A stretch of 64,000 bases of DNA. It comes from VAXT01 sp963774625. GTDB lineage: Bacteria; Actinomycetota; Thermoleophilia; Gaiellales; Gaiellaceae. The stretch is from contig CAVZFQ010000015.1 in NCBI GenBank assembly GCA_963774625.1, forward strand, positions 62,001 through 126,000, read 5' to 3'. The notes under the pieces are model-generated. The model saw only the letters and a program-made list of their open reading frames with translations. It was not told where the DNA came from and ran no database searches. Made by a program: the position numbers and the translations under genes. Shown here piece by piece: positions 9,227 through 17,539 of this stretch (within the stretch, counting starts at the first letter, position 1; every line of letters starts with the position of its first letter).

Positions 9227-9255
9227 GCTCAGGGGACATTCCCGAACACTGCTGG
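9227..9255 (+). repeat. Dispersed ~30-bp direct repeat, copy 1
   Basis: The core GGGGACATTCCCGAACACT is exact here. The same core recurs at 18046, 18488, 19813 and, degenerately, at 18988 and 20610, always in the same orientation and next to single accessory genes. This copy lies between the divergent alpha/beta hydrolase and methyltransferase genes. Confidence 0.7.
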
Positions 9256-9388
9256 CCGAGTTCTTCACGTACGCCGGCGGAGCAACTCGACCAACACGGT
9301 TCCGCCTTTTCCGACCATGAGCATTTCTGCGATTTCGCCGGGGTGCCGCGGGCCGAGCAGGCGTTGGCTGACATCATCGGAACCCCCC

Positions 9389-10300
9389 GTGATCTACCAG
9401 CATCCGCTCGCGTATCTCCTCGGACTGGAGGGAGTCGCCCTTCTACGCGCGTTCTCCGGCGCTTACGACCGCGAGTTCACGCTCGCGCGATTCGATGAGA
9501 TCCGCGAGCTGCTCGAGTCACCGGACGTGTTCGGCACCGGGGTCGAGGCGCGTCCGATCTCCACGCGCGAGGGCTATGACAGTTGGGCACCTTCGTACGA
9601 CGAGCAGCCGAACCAGCTCCTCGAGATCGAGCAGCCGATCGTGCGCGAGATCCTTGACGGGCTTCCCATCGGCGTCGCGCTCGACGCCGCGTGCGGCACC
9701 GGGCGACACGCCGCGTACCTCGCATCGCTAGGGCACACCGTGATCGGCGTCGACTCGTCACCGGGGATGCTCGCGCGGGCCGCGAGAAGGTCCCGGCAGG
9801 GCGAGTTCCACGAGGCCGACCTCCACCAGCTGCCGCTCGACAGACGACTCTGTCGACCTCGTCGTCTGCGCGATCGCGCTCGTGCACTTGGCGGACATCG
9901 AGGGCCCGTTCCGCGAGTTCGCGCGGGTGCTGCGCCCCGGCGGGCACCTCGTGGTGTCCAACCAGAGTGGCCTCATCGGCGACCTCATCCTCCCGGTCCT
10001 GATCGAGGGCCCCGCGGGCGAGCTCGGATACCTACCCGTGTACGCGCGCCTCGCGAGCGACTATCTCGCGGCGGCCCTCCCGCTCGGATTCCAGGTGCTC
10101 AGGTGCGAGGAGCCGCGCGTCCCGTCGCCGATTCTGGACGAGGAGGGCCGGTCGATCCACGACGGCGAGCGGCTGCCGCCCAGGACCCCGACGACCCGCC
10201 GTCTATCTGGGCCTTACACGCCGAGGCGATCGACGCCACCAACGCGGCGTGGCGGGGGAAGCTGTCGTCGATCATCTGGCACTTTCAGCTTGCGCGGTAG
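9389..10300 (+). CDS. Class I SAM-dependent methyltransferase, two frameshifts
   Basis: Starts at GTG 9389 and reads VIYQHPLAYLLGLEGVALLR. After about 65 residues comes GYDSWAPSYDEQPN and the SAM-binding motif I, LDAACGTGRHAAYLASLGH, with a GVDSSPGML motif II acid. Motif IV/V (HLADIEGPFREFARVLRPGG) is in another frame, and the C-terminus (SIWALHAEAIDATNAAW) is back in the first. Corrections near 9850 and 10185 give one protein of about 300 residues. It resembles UbiE/COQ5-type small-molecule methyltransferases; the substrate is unknown. A second methyltransferase gene follows ten bases later. Confidence 0.75.
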   Translation: MIYQHPLAYLLGLEGVALLRAFSGAYDREFTLARFDEIRELLESPDVFGTGVEARPISTREGYDSWAPSYDEQPNQLLEIEQPIVREILDGLPIGVALDAACGTGRHAAYLASLGHTVIGVDSSPGMLARAARRSRQGEFHEADLHQLPLDRRLCRPRRLRDRARALGGHRGPVPRVRAGAAPRRAPRGVQPEWPHRRPHPPGPDRGPRGRARIPTRVRAPRERLSRGGPPARIPGAQVRGAARPVADSGRGGPVDPRRRAAAAQDPDDPPSIWALHAEAIDATNAAWRGKLSSIIWHFQLAR

Positions 10301-10309
10301 ATTCCGGCC

Positions 10310-11050
10310 GTGCCGGGCGACGACGGTTACTTCGACGAGCGCGTCGCCGCTCGCTACGACGAGTCCTCTGCCGAGATGTTCGATCCGGAGGTCATCGACC
10401 CCGTCGTCGACTTCCTCGCCGAGCTCGCCGGGAACGGACGCGCGCTCGAGCTCGCGGTCGGGACGGGCCGGATCGCTCTGCCGCTCTCGCAGCGGGGAGT
10501 GACAGTCCACGGGATCGACATGTCGAAGGCGATGGTCGCCAGGCTGCGCGCGAAGCCGGGCGGCGAGGACATCGGCGTGACGATCGGCGACTTTGCGACC
10601 ACGACCGTGGACGGGACGTTCTCCGTCGCGTACCTGGTCTTCAACACGATCTCGAACCTGACGACGCAGGCCGCGCAGGTTGCGTGCTTCCGCAACGTGG
10701 CGGCGCACCTCGAGCCCGGCGGCTGCTTCGTCATCGAGGTCGGCATTCCCGAGTTGCAGCGGCTCCCGCCCGGCGAGACCTGCCGCGTCTTCCACATGAG
10801 CGAGACCAGATGGGGGATCGACGAGTACGACGTCGCGAACCAGGGCCTCATCTCTCACCACTTCGAGCTCGTCGACGGGAGGCTCGAGCGCGACTCGGTT
10901 CCCTTCCGGTACACGTGGCCTGCTGAGCTCGACCTGATGGCACAGCTGGCCGAGATGAGCCTGCGGGAGCGCTGGAGCGGATGGAAGCGGGAGCCGTTCA
11001 CGAGCGACAGTCGCAAGCACGTCTCGGTCTGGGAGAAGCTCCGCGACTGA
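10310..11050 (+). CDS. Class I SAM-dependent methyltransferase
   Basis: A 246-residue intact methyltransferase starting at GTG 10310. It shows ARYDESS near the N-terminus, motif I ALELAVGTGRIALPLSQRG, motif II acid in VHGIDMSKAM, and motif post-I/IV ATTTVDGTFSVAYLVFNTIS. It resembles the uncharacterised methyltransferases that end with a long beta-rich substrate lid (from about residue 150). It follows another methyltransferase by ten bases and precedes an acetyltransferase and an APH-like kinase on the same strand, a run of small-molecule modifying enzymes typical of accessory regions. Substrate unknown. The methyltransferase at 19883 is a distant relative. Confidence 0.85.
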   Translation: MPGDDGYFDERVAARYDESSAEMFDPEVIDPVVDFLAELAGNGRALELAVGTGRIALPLSQRGVTVHGIDMSKAMVARLRAKPGGEDIGVTIGDFATTTVDGTFSVAYLVFNTISNLTTQAAQVACFRNVAAHLEPGGCFVIEVGIPELQRLPPGETCRVFHMSETRWGIDEYDVANQGLISHHFELVDGRLERDSVPFRYTWPAELDLMAQLAEMSLRERWSGWKREPFTSDSRKHVSVWEKLRD

Positions 11051-11054
11051 GCAG

Positions 11055-11567
11055 ATCGAGATCCGCCGTCTCGCCGGCGCCGAGCTGCACGCCCAGCTTG
11101 ACGGGCTCGCGGCCGTCCTGGCCGACTGCGTCGCGGGGGGCGCGTCCGTCAGCTACATGGCGCCGTTCTCACACCAGCAGGCGCGCGAGGCATTCGACGC
11201 GGTTGCGGCCGAGGTCGAGCAGGGCCGCCGTCTGGTTCTTGCAGCCTTCGTCAACGACGAGGTGGTCGGCACGGTGCAGGTCGTCCTCGCGTTGCCGCCC
11301 AACCAGCCGCACCGCGGCGAGATCGCAAAGCTCCTCGTTCACCGCTCGGCGCGCAAGCGCGGCATCGCCCAGCTGCTCATGGAGCACGCCGAGGCAGAAG
11401 CCCGGGCAGAAGGCAAGACGCTGCTCGTGCTGGACACCGTGACGGGCGACGGCGCCGAGCGTCTCTACGAGCGCATGGGCTGGACCAGAGTCGGTGTGAT
11501 CCCCGACTACGCCCTCTACCCGGACGGGCGGCCCTGCGACACGACCGTGTTCTGGAAGGCGCTCTGA
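11055..11567 (+). CDS. GNAT acetyltransferase, start codon unclear
   Basis: A GNAT-fold N-acetyltransferase. The acetyl-CoA loop is LLVHRSARKRGIAQLLME (the R/QxxGxG/A region) and the C-terminal part LYERMGWTRVGVIPDYALYP is typical. The first standard start is ATG 11157, but it would remove the first strand and helix. The frame upstream reads IEIRRLAGAELHAQLDGLAA, a normal GNAT beginning, right after the methyltransferase stop. I therefore extend the gene to about 11055 (an ATC codon). Either a rare start is used or a base was miscalled. It probably forms an operon with the flanking methyltransferase and kinase genes. Substrate unknown. Confidence 0.7.
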   Translation: MEIRRLAGAELHAQLDGLAAVLADCVAGGASVSYMAPFSHQQAREAFDAVAAEVEQGRRLVLAAFVNDEVVGTVQVVLALPPNQPHRGEIAKLLVHRSARKRGIAQLLMEHAEAEARAEGKTLLVLDTVTGDGAERLYERMGWTRVGVIPDYALYPDGRPCDTTVFWKAL

Positions 11568-11581
11568 CCCGGCCTCCCCGA

Positions 11582-12466
11582 ATGCATGCAGACGAGGTCG
11601 ACACCGACCCGGCTCTCGTCGGCCGGTTGCTCGCCGAGCAGTTTCCGCACTGGGCCGATCTCCCGATCGAGCCGGTCCTGCCCATGGGAACGGACAACGC
11701 GCTCTATCGGCTCGGCGACGACATGGTCGCGCGGCTGGCCCGCACGGACCGGACCAGCCGGAGACTGGACAAGGAACGCCGGTGGCTGCCGAGACTCGCT
11801 CCGAGCCTGCCGCTTGCCGTTCCAGTCCCGCTGGCGAAAGGGGTGCCCACCGAGGGCTATCCCTTCACATGGTCGGTCTATACGTGGCTACAGGGCGAGA
11901 ACGCGACCTACGAGAACATCACGGATCAGAACCAATTGGCGACCGATCTGGCGCAGTTCGTAGCCGACCTGCAGCGGATCGACCCAACGGACGGACCGCC
12001 ACCCGGGGAGCACAACTTCTTCCGCGGTGGTCCGCTCGAAGCGCGCGATGAGTCGACCCGTGATTCCATCGCCATTCTCGGCGGAGCGATCGACGTCGAC
12101 GCGGTGAGCTCAGCCTGGGAAGCCGCCCTCCATGCGCCGGCCTGGGAGCGCCCACCGGTGTGGATCCACGGAGACCTCGACGCACGAAACCTACTGGCCG
12201 AAGCGGGTCGCGTCAGCGCCGTCCTCGACTGGGGTGGTCTCGGCGTGGGCGACCCGGCCTGTGACGTGATGGTCGTCTGGAAGATGCTCTCCGCGGACAC
12301 CCGCGACGTGTTTCGCAGCGCACTCGCGATCGACGATGCGACCTGGGCGCGGAGTCGCGGCTGGGCGCTCTCCCAGGCGCTGAACGTCCTGTCCTACTAC
12401 ACGCTGGAGACGAACGCCGTGCTCGTCAGCGAGTCTGAACGCTGGCTCGCCGAGGTACTTTCGTGA
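11582..12466 (+). CDS. Aminoglycoside phosphotransferase-family kinase
   Basis: A 294-residue protein of the APH/choline-kinase fold. The catalytic loop is WIHGDLDARNLLA (Brenner motif HGD with the following N) and the metal-binding segment is VLDWGGLGVGDPACD. The N-terminal lobe has VLPMGTDNALYRLGDDMVAR. Family members phosphorylate aminoglycosides, macrolides, homoserine-type amino alcohols and others, so antibiotic resistance is possible but not shown. Its stop overlaps the GTG of the next hydrolase by four bases (GTGA), so the two are translationally coupled. Confidence 0.85.
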   Translation: MHADEVDTDPALVGRLLAEQFPHWADLPIEPVLPMGTDNALYRLGDDMVARLARTDRTSRRLDKERRWLPRLAPSLPLAVPVPLAKGVPTEGYPFTWSVYTWLQGENATYENITDQNQLATDLAQFVADLQRIDPTDGPPPGEHNFFRGGPLEARDESTRDSIAILGGAIDVDAVSSAWEAALHAPAWERPPVWIHGDLDARNLLAEAGRVSAVLDWGGLGVGDPACDVMVVWKMLSADTRDVFRSALAIDDATWARSRGWALSQALNVLSYYTLETNAVLVSESERWLAEVLS

Positions 12467-13069
12467 CAGTGCTCGAAGTGGACACCCCACACGGGCAGGC
12501 GAACGTGCACATGCACCTCGCCGATCAGGCACGAGCCGGGCTCGTGCTCGGCCATGGCGCCGCGGGAGGAGTGACGGCGCCGGATCTGGTGGCAGCGACT
12601 GACGCTGCGCGCTCGGAGGGAGTCAGCGTCGCGCTTGTAGAGCAGCCCTACCGCGTCGCCGGACGACGCGCTCCAGCTCCGGCACGCCAGCTCGACGCCG
12701 CTTGGACCGCGGTGGTCGACTATCTCCGCGCGAGCGAGTGGGGAGCGTTGCCGCTCGTCGTCGGGGGTCGCTCCATGGGCGCGCGCGTGGCCTGCCGCAC
12801 CTTCGAGGCGACCGGCGCTGTCGCGGTGCTTTGCCTCGCGTTCCCGCTGCAGCCGCCGGGCCGCGCGGAGAGACCGAGCCGCCTACCCGAGCTCGACGCG
12901 GTGAAAGTTCCGACGCTGATCGTGCAGGGCGCAGGAGATCCCTTCGGGATTCCCCCCGCCGGGGCGCGTCGCAAGGTCGTGCTGGTGCCGGGGAATCACA
13001 GCCTGCAGAACCGACCTCCAAGCGGTGACGGACGCTGTCCACGAGTGGCTTCCGGGCGTCATCTCCTAG
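12463..13069 (+). CDS. KANL3/Tex30-like alpha/beta hydrolase, one frameshift
   Basis: A small alpha/beta hydrolase of about 200 residues. LVLGHGAAGG forms the oxyanion loop, GGRSMGARVA the nucleophile elbow, QGAGDPFG the acid and PGNHSL the catalytic His, matching the KANL3/Tex30-type family. Near 13010 an extra base switches frame. The expected end, DLQAVTDAVHEWLPGVIS, is in the next frame and stops at 13069. The start overlaps the APH-like kinase stop. A strong bidirectional terminator follows at 13079. Confidence 0.78.
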
Positions 13070-13078
13070 AGAGAGCTG

Positions 13079-13107
13079 GGGGCGCGGGCCCCTCGAGCCC
13101 GCGCCCC
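13079..13107. terminator. Strong terminator between convergent genes
   Basis: GGGGCGCGGGC (13079-13089) pairs perfectly over 11 bp with GCCCGCGCCCC (13097-13107) across a 7-base loop. It sits between the hydrolase stop at 13069 and the convergent sugar dehydrogenase stop at 13123, so it can serve both. Confidence 0.75.
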
Positions 13108-13122
13108 TCAGTTAAAGCCGTC

Positions 13123-14670
13123 CTACCTTCTGAAGATCTCGTGGACGGCGCCCTGCGAGATCGAGACCACGTAGAGGTTCCCGTTCGGCCCCGTCTCGAT
13201 GTCCGTGCTCACACCGAAATCGGTCCCGAACAACAGCGACTCGCTCTCGGTGATGTCGTGCTTCGCATTGTTGTCGGCGACGCGGTCTTCGAGCCGCGGA
13301 TCGTCGACGCCGATCTTCCGCCGGTTACCGGTCAGGTTGAAGCGGAAGAGATAGCCGCCCGCCGTCAGCGGCGTGGCCGCTCCGGCGAACAGGTCGTTCT
13401 GGTACTGCGGCCCGAGCGCACGGCCGCGGAGGAAGCCGATCGCCGCCGGCGGCACGGCGAACTTCCAGCTGAACTCCGGGTCGCTGTAGTGCGAGCCGGG
13501 CAGCTCGACGAGCCGTGACAGCACCTCCGCCGGCGTGTCGGCGAGCCGCGTCGGTGGCCACCGGATCTGCTGTAGCTGAGCGCCGGGCAAGCCGCCCGAC
13601 GGGGGCAGCGTGAGCTCGATCTGCTTGAACTGCGCAATCCGGGAGACCGGCCCCATGATCTGGATCCAGCCGCCGTTCATGCCGCGCTCGACCCGGTTGA
13701 GCTCGTCGAACGCGTCGTCGGCGTTCTGCTGATCCCAGAGGCTTCCGGAGACCGGATCGAACGCCATGCCGAACGTGTTTCGCAGGCCGTAGGCGAAGAG
13801 CCTCCGAATGTTCGCACCGGCCTCGCCCCCGCCGGCGACACCCACGAACGGGTTGTCACTCGGCGTCGAGCCGTCGTCATTCAGGCGGAGGATGGCACCG
13901 CTCAGGTGCGCGTTGTCAGGTGCCGGCCCGCCGAACTGGTCGTCCGCCGTTGGCGGGGTCGGCCCCAGCGCCAGGTTCTGCATCTGACCGCGGCGACCGA
14001 GATCCCCGACCGCGACGTAGAGCTTCCCGTCCGGCCCGAAGGCCAGGACGCCGCCGTCATGGTTGGCTCGCGCCGGCTGGAGCGAGTCGCCCTGCCCGGG
14101 CGGGTCCGGAGCTCCGTCGTGCTGGAAGGAGCGGAGTTGCAGCAGGTTGTGGTCGTAGACGAGCTCGGACCCGATCAGCTCGAAGCGGTCGACGCGGTTC
14201 CCGCGCAGCGGGGCCCGCAGCAGATCGTTGCTATCCGGTCCGAACATGGCGGCGTCCGAGCACACCTGCTCCTCGGGGAAGAAGTCCCCGTCGGGCTCAG
14301 CCGTGGCCCGGCACGACCAGAACAGGTACACGCCGCGGTCGGTCGGGAAGTTGGGGTGCAAGGCGAGCCCGAGCAGGCCCCGCTCCGACGCGGAGTTGAC
14401 CGAAAGGTCGACGAGGACGCTCTGGACCGCTCCGTCAACGACGCGCTTGACTTGACCGCTGGCCTTCTCGGTGACGAGAAAGTCGTTCGGGCCGAGAAAG
14501 GCCATGGAGCTGGGCTGGTCGAGGCCGCTGATGACGGTCCGGACCCCGAGGTTCGGATCGACAACCGTCGGGCCTCCCTGCGCGCCGACGGTCGAGGTTC
14601 CCGTCCCGACCGAGAGCGCAATGCCGATGAGAATCGCCGCAGCCAAGATTGGTCGTATCACTCGCTTCAC
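13123..14670 (-). CDS. Exported PQQ-dependent sugar dehydrogenase-like beta-propeller
   Basis: A 515-residue exported protein of the glucose/sorbosone dehydrogenase (GSDH) family. The GTG at 14670 has GGAGG six bases upstream and begins a signal peptide (VKRVIRPILAAAILIGIALS). Family motifs include ANHDGGVLAFGPDGKLYVAVGD, LRNTFGMAFDPVSGSLW and VERGMNGGWIQI. Members oxidise sugars or aldoses with PQQ. No PQQ biosynthesis genes are in the window, so the cofactor would be imported or the activity lost. Two shorter paralogues lie at 33399-35578. It is divergently oriented from the delta-60 protein gene. Confidence 0.85.
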   Translation of the reverse strand: MKRVIRPILAAAILIGIALSVGTGTSTVGAQGGPTVVDPNLGVRTVISGLDQPSSMAFLGPNDFLVTEKASGQVKRVVDGAVQSVLVDLSVNSASERGLLGLALHPNFPTDRGVYLFWSCRATAEPDGDFFPEEQVCSDAAMFGPDSNDLLRAPLRGNRVDRFELIGSELVYDHNLLQLRSFQHDGAPDPPGQGDSLQPARANHDGGVLAFGPDGKLYVAVGDLGRRGQMQNLALGPTPPTADDQFGGPAPDNAHLSGAILRLNDDGSTPSDNPFVGVAGGGEAGANIRRLFAYGLRNTFGMAFDPVSGSLWDQQNADDAFDELNRVERGMNGGWIQIMGPVSRIAQFKQIELTLPPSGGLPGAQLQQIRWPPTRLADTPAEVLSRLVELPGSHYSDPEFSWKFAVPPAAIGFLRGRALGPQYQNDLFAGAATPLTAGGYLFRFNLTGNRRKIGVDDPRLEDRVADNNAKHDITESESLLFGTDFGVSTDIETGPNGNLYVVSISQGAVHEIFRR

Positions 14671-14873
14671 GTAAGACCTCCAGGTTCGTAGGGCTTGGTC
14701 GCGAGCAAGCGAAGGCGGCCCGCGCCCGAGTCGAAGGGCGCGGCGCAGGAGCTGTAGCCCCGATGGTCCCCCCGCCGGCTGCATACCTAGCTAGGTGGGT
14801 ATACGGAGAGCCGCCGTGGACGGTTTTCTTCGTCCCTCGCTTAGACGGCTGGGCAAGCGGGTAACTAGCGCTC
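14671..14873. promoter_or_regulatory. Divergent promoter region with CCTAGCTAGG palindrome
   Basis: This 203-bp non-coding stretch separates the divergent sugar dehydrogenase and delta-60 genes. It contains the perfect 10-bp palindrome CCTAGCTAGG at 14786-14795, which could be an operator. Convincing -35/-10 boxes are not visible to me. Confidence 0.3.
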
Positions 14874-16190
14874 GTGCGCCGCGCCGGGCTCCTCGCAGTG
14901 GTCTCGCTCGTACTAGTGCTCGCCGTGCCCGCCGCTGCCGCGCCCGGAGATCTCGATCGCACGTTCTCCGGCGACGGTTGGGTCCGGTCGTACGACATCA
15001 CCGGCTACTCGAGGGGCTTCCTCCCGAAAGGTGCGGAGGACGTCGCGATCCAGCCCGACGGAAAGATTCTCGCGGTCAGCGAGATCCTGGACGGAAACAG
15101 CCACTGGTATTTCGGCGTCTACCGCTGGCTGCCCAACGGGGACCTCGACCGATCGTTCGGCGCCGGCGGCTGGGTCGCGCACGACCTCGGCATCTTCCCG
15201 ATGCCACACACAGTCGCGCTGCAGAGGGACGGAAAGATCCTCGTCGCCGGTCAGATCGAGTGCCCGGACCTGCAGCTGTGTTTCGGCATCGTCCGGTACC
15301 ACCCGAACGGCTCGCTCGACAGCAGCTTCGGCACCGCCGGCATCGCGCGAGCCACGTTCCCAGGCTGGCGGTGCGGCTGCGAGATCCACGATCTCGCCGT
15401 GCAGCCGAACGGACGGATCGTGGCGGTCGGCTGGCGGTTCCGCGGCGGAGATGCTCAGGACGACATGCTGCTCGCCGTCGCCCGATTCCTCCCGGACGGC
15501 CGGCTTGACCGCAGCTTCTCCCGTGACGGCCGGATCTCGTTCGACTTCGGCTACGGCGACGATCTCGGTTCGGCGGTTGCCGTGCAGCGCGACGGCAGAA
15601 TCGTCGTCGGTGGAGTGGCGTCCTTTCGGTACCGAACCGAGGCCGACTTCGCGGTCGTCCGACTGCGGCAGAACGGCACGCTCGACCGGACGTTCTCCCG
15701 CGACGGCGTGCAGACCGTCAACTTCGCCGGGCAGCGGTACGACGACGTCTATGGGCTCGATCTCCAGGCGGACGGCCGCGTCGTGGCAGCCGGCCTCTCG
15801 TCGGTGGGTTTTCGGCGGGACGACCCACGCATCGCGGTGCTTCGTCTGAACCGCAACGGCAGCCTGGACCGGCGCTTCGGCAAGCGGCTGCTCAAGCCGG
15901 GCCCGCACGGAGGTTATGCGCGCGCTGTGCTGGCCGACAGGAACGGCGGAATCGTCGTCGGCGGACTAGCGTATGACGACTCGAAGCTGGACACGGCAGC
16001 CTGGGCCCTCGTCCGCTATCGCTCGAGCGGCGCGCTCGACCGATCGTTCGGCAGAGGCGGGATCGCCCTCAGCGATTTCGGCACCGGCGCAGATTGGGTG
16101 GGCGCACTCGCTGCACAGAGCGACGGAAAGATCGTGGCGGTCGGCGAGGTCTACGGCGACCAGGCCGTCGCGCGCTACTTGCCTCGTTGA
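14874..16190 (+). CDS. Secreted delta-60 repeat beta-propeller protein
   Basis: A 438-residue protein with a clear signal peptide (VRRAGLLAVVSLVLVLAVPAAAA). It has about seven delta-60/DUF5122 repeats of roughly 60 residues, each ending in a G-x-LDRSFG-x-x-G turn (for example GDLDRTFSGDGW, GDLDRSFGAGGW, GTLDRTFSRDGV, GALDRSFGRGGI) and containing a QxDGKI strand. The repeats should fold into a beta-propeller outside the cell. No catalytic function is known for this family. GTG 14874 starts the signal peptide. The tiny membrane protein gene at 16247 follows. Confidence 0.9.
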   Translation: MRRAGLLAVVSLVLVLAVPAAAAPGDLDRTFSGDGWVRSYDITGYSRGFLPKGAEDVAIQPDGKILAVSEILDGNSHWYFGVYRWLPNGDLDRSFGAGGWVAHDLGIFPMPHTVALQRDGKILVAGQIECPDLQLCFGIVRYHPNGSLDSSFGTAGIARATFPGWRCGCEIHDLAVQPNGRIVAVGWRFRGGDAQDDMLLAVARFLPDGRLDRSFSRDGRISFDFGYGDDLGSAVAVQRDGRIVVGGVASFRYRTEADFAVVRLRQNGTLDRTFSRDGVQTVNFAGQRYDDVYGLDLQADGRVVAAGLSSVGFRRDDPRIAVLRLNRNGSLDRRFGKRLLKPGPHGGYARAVLADRNGGIVVGGLAYDDSKLDTAAWALVRYRSSGALDRSFGRGGIALSDFGTGADWVGALAAQSDGKIVAVGEVYGDQAVARYLPR

Positions 16191-16246
16191 CGTCCTAGCA
16201 GAGTCCCCATTGACAGACCGAGTGCTGGGCAGGATGCTTGACTCGC

Positions 16247-16420
16247 ATGTCGGCGCCCCTCTACATCGTCGCCCTCTCCGGGCTCTGGACACTTTTGGTC
16301 ATAGGTGCCGTGATCGGCCTCTTCGCCATGGTGGGCTACGCGATCTACACGCTGCGCTCCGACGACGGCTGGGACCAGCGCCCGCCCGTACAGGACGACA
16401 TCGACGAATCGGATTTGTAG
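16247..16420 (+). CDS. 57-residue single-span membrane protein
   Basis: The protein MSAPLYIVALSGLWTLLVIG and onward has one long hydrophobic helix (about residues 4-33) followed by an acidic soluble tail ending DDIDESDL. A TTG three codons upstream (16238) has a better-spaced AGGA and is an alternative start. Function unknown. Its last 76 bases overlap, antisense, the 3' end of the RES-domain gene, so the two messages would interfere; both proteins look real. Confidence 0.5.
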   Translation: MSAPLYIVALSGLWTLLVIGAVIGLFAMVGYAIYTLRSDDGWDQRPPVQDDIDESDL

Positions 16421-16863
16421 CGGGCGCTCATCGGCGGGGTGTGCAGGCACTCGGCGAAGCTGAAAGGCCGCGTGACAAGCGGTGGCACTCGCGCCGCATC
16501 GGGATGAGCAGGGTTCATCAGCACCACGTCCGCCTCGGGCAGGACCTGCGAGCGCACCGCGGCGAGCAAGGAGCGGCGCTCCTCCAGCCAGCGGGTCACG
16601 AAAGCACGGCTCGCCTGCTCGCCGTGCTCGTCCGGGATGCGTTCGGGAGTGGCATCGACCTCGGTCCACCCGAGCACGTAATCGTCTGGATCGCCGGTCG
16701 GATCACCCGGCAGGTAGCGAAGTGCAACCAGGACGGCGAGGCCGGCCTCAGAAGCGAAGTTCACCACCGGCACCTCCGGCGGCGAATAACGCCCGCCGTG
16801 CCGCAGCGTCCCCGCCCCGTCGAGCGCCGTGTGGCCCGCGCGGGTGAGACGCCAGAGCTTCAT
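16345..16863 (-). CDS. RES-domain (NAD+ phosphorylase-type) toxin-like protein
   Basis: A 172-residue protein matching the RES domain. The start KLWRLTRAGHTALDGAGTLR and HGGRYSPPEVPVVNFASEAG carry the conserved Arg, Gly and Ser/Glu positions. The later part has WLEERRSLLAAVRSQVLPEA and VVLMNPAHPDAARV (the NPxHPD segment). RES proteins degrade NAD+ and are toxins of Xre-RES toxin-antitoxin pairs. No Xre-type antitoxin gene is visible on either side, so this is an orphan or depends on an antitoxin elsewhere. The C-terminal ~25 residues run beyond the usual domain. Confidence 0.75.
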   Translation of the reverse strand: MKLWRLTRAGHTALDGAGTLRHGGRYSPPEVPVVNFASEAGLAVLVALRYLPGDPTGDPDDYVLGWTEVDATPERIPDEHGEQASRAFVTRWLEERRSLLAAVRSQVLPEADVVLMNPAHPDAARVPPLVTRPFSFAECLHTPPMSARYKSDSSMSSCTGGRWSQPSSERSV

Positions 16864-16888
16864 CCCCCGGGAGTTTGAACCACACGAA

Positions 16889-16913
16889 AAAGCCCCGCGT
16901 TTTGCGGGGCTTT
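16889..16913. terminator. Perfect 10-bp terminator hairpin
   Basis: AAAGCCCCGC (16889-16898) pairs with GCGGGGCTTT (16904-16913) around GTTTT, a textbook bidirectional terminator upstream of the RES gene. The CCTAGGTGGGC that follows matches the bases next to the terminator of the tRNA-Val gene at 21342-21354, so this may be the relic of a tRNA 3' end. Confidence 0.75.
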
Positions 16914-16979
16914 CCTAGGTGGGCCTAACCGGGAAAAATTGTTATCAATGGTTACGACTATTTAGAAGACTGCCGGCGC

Positions 16980-17420
16980 TCAGCCGAGGTCTTGGGCGAG
17001 CCCGATCAGAAGTCCTTCGGGGCCCCGGATGTAGCAGAGCCGATACGCGTCTTCGTACTGGACCACTTCGCTGCTGACAAGCTGCGCTCCGTGCTTGCGG
17101 AGCCGGGCGAGCGTATCGTCGATGTCGTCCACGGCGAACATGACGCGTAGGTAGCCGAGAGCGTTCACCGGGGCGTTGCGGTGATCAGCGACCGTAGGGG
17201 GCGTGAGAAATCGCGAGAGCTCGAGCCGGCTGTGGCCGTCCGGCGTGCGCATCATGGCGACCTCGACACGCATGTCGCGCAGTCCAGTGACGCGCTCTGC
17301 CCAGTCTCCTTCGATCGTGGCCCGCCCTTCGAGCTCGAGGCCGAGCTCGCGAAAGAACTCAATCGTCGCTGCGAGGTCGTCGACGACAATGCCTACGTTG
17401 TCCATCCTTTGAACCGCCAT
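16980..17420 (-). CDS. VOC (glyoxalase/bleomycin resistance) family protein
   Basis: A 146-residue vicinal-oxygen-chelate protein with two beta-alpha-beta-beta-beta modules: DNVGIVVDDLAATIEFFREL and, after residue 90, YLRVMFAVDDIDDTLARLRK. Metal-ligand candidates are H (SRLELSRF region) and E in the second module (RGPEGLLIGLAQ). The family includes glyoxalase I, dioxygenases and antibiotic-binding proteins; which one is unclear. ATG 17420 starts it. A perfect inverted repeat just upstream (17438-17455) overlaps a likely -10 box, so it is probably repressed by a small regulator not encoded next door. Confidence 0.82.
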   Translation of the reverse strand: MAVQRMDNVGIVVDDLAATIEFFRELGLELEGRATIEGDWAERVTGLRDMRVEVAMMRTPDGHSRLELSRFLTPPTVADHRNAPVNALGYLRVMFAVDDIDDTLARLRKHGAQLVSSEVVQYEDAYRLCYIRGPEGLLIGLAQDLG

Positions 17421-17437
17421 GCGCCCACTCTACAAAT

Positions 17438-17455
17438 GTTGTCCATTATGACAAC
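17438..17455 (-). promoter_or_regulatory. Operator-like inverted repeat upstream of the VOC gene
   Basis: GTTGTC (17438-17443) and GACAAC (17450-17455) are perfect inverted halves around CATTAT. On the minus strand the spacer and flank read CATAATG, a plausible -10 element, 18 bases before the VOC start. MarR- or HxlR-type repressors use sites of this shape; the regulator is not in the window. Confidence 0.5.
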
Positions 17456-17539
17456 GTACTGTGGGGGCTAGCGACAGAGCTTTTCTCCCCCCACCGAGGG
17501 GGTTCGACCCCAGGCGAGAGGACGCTCGAGCAGGCGACG

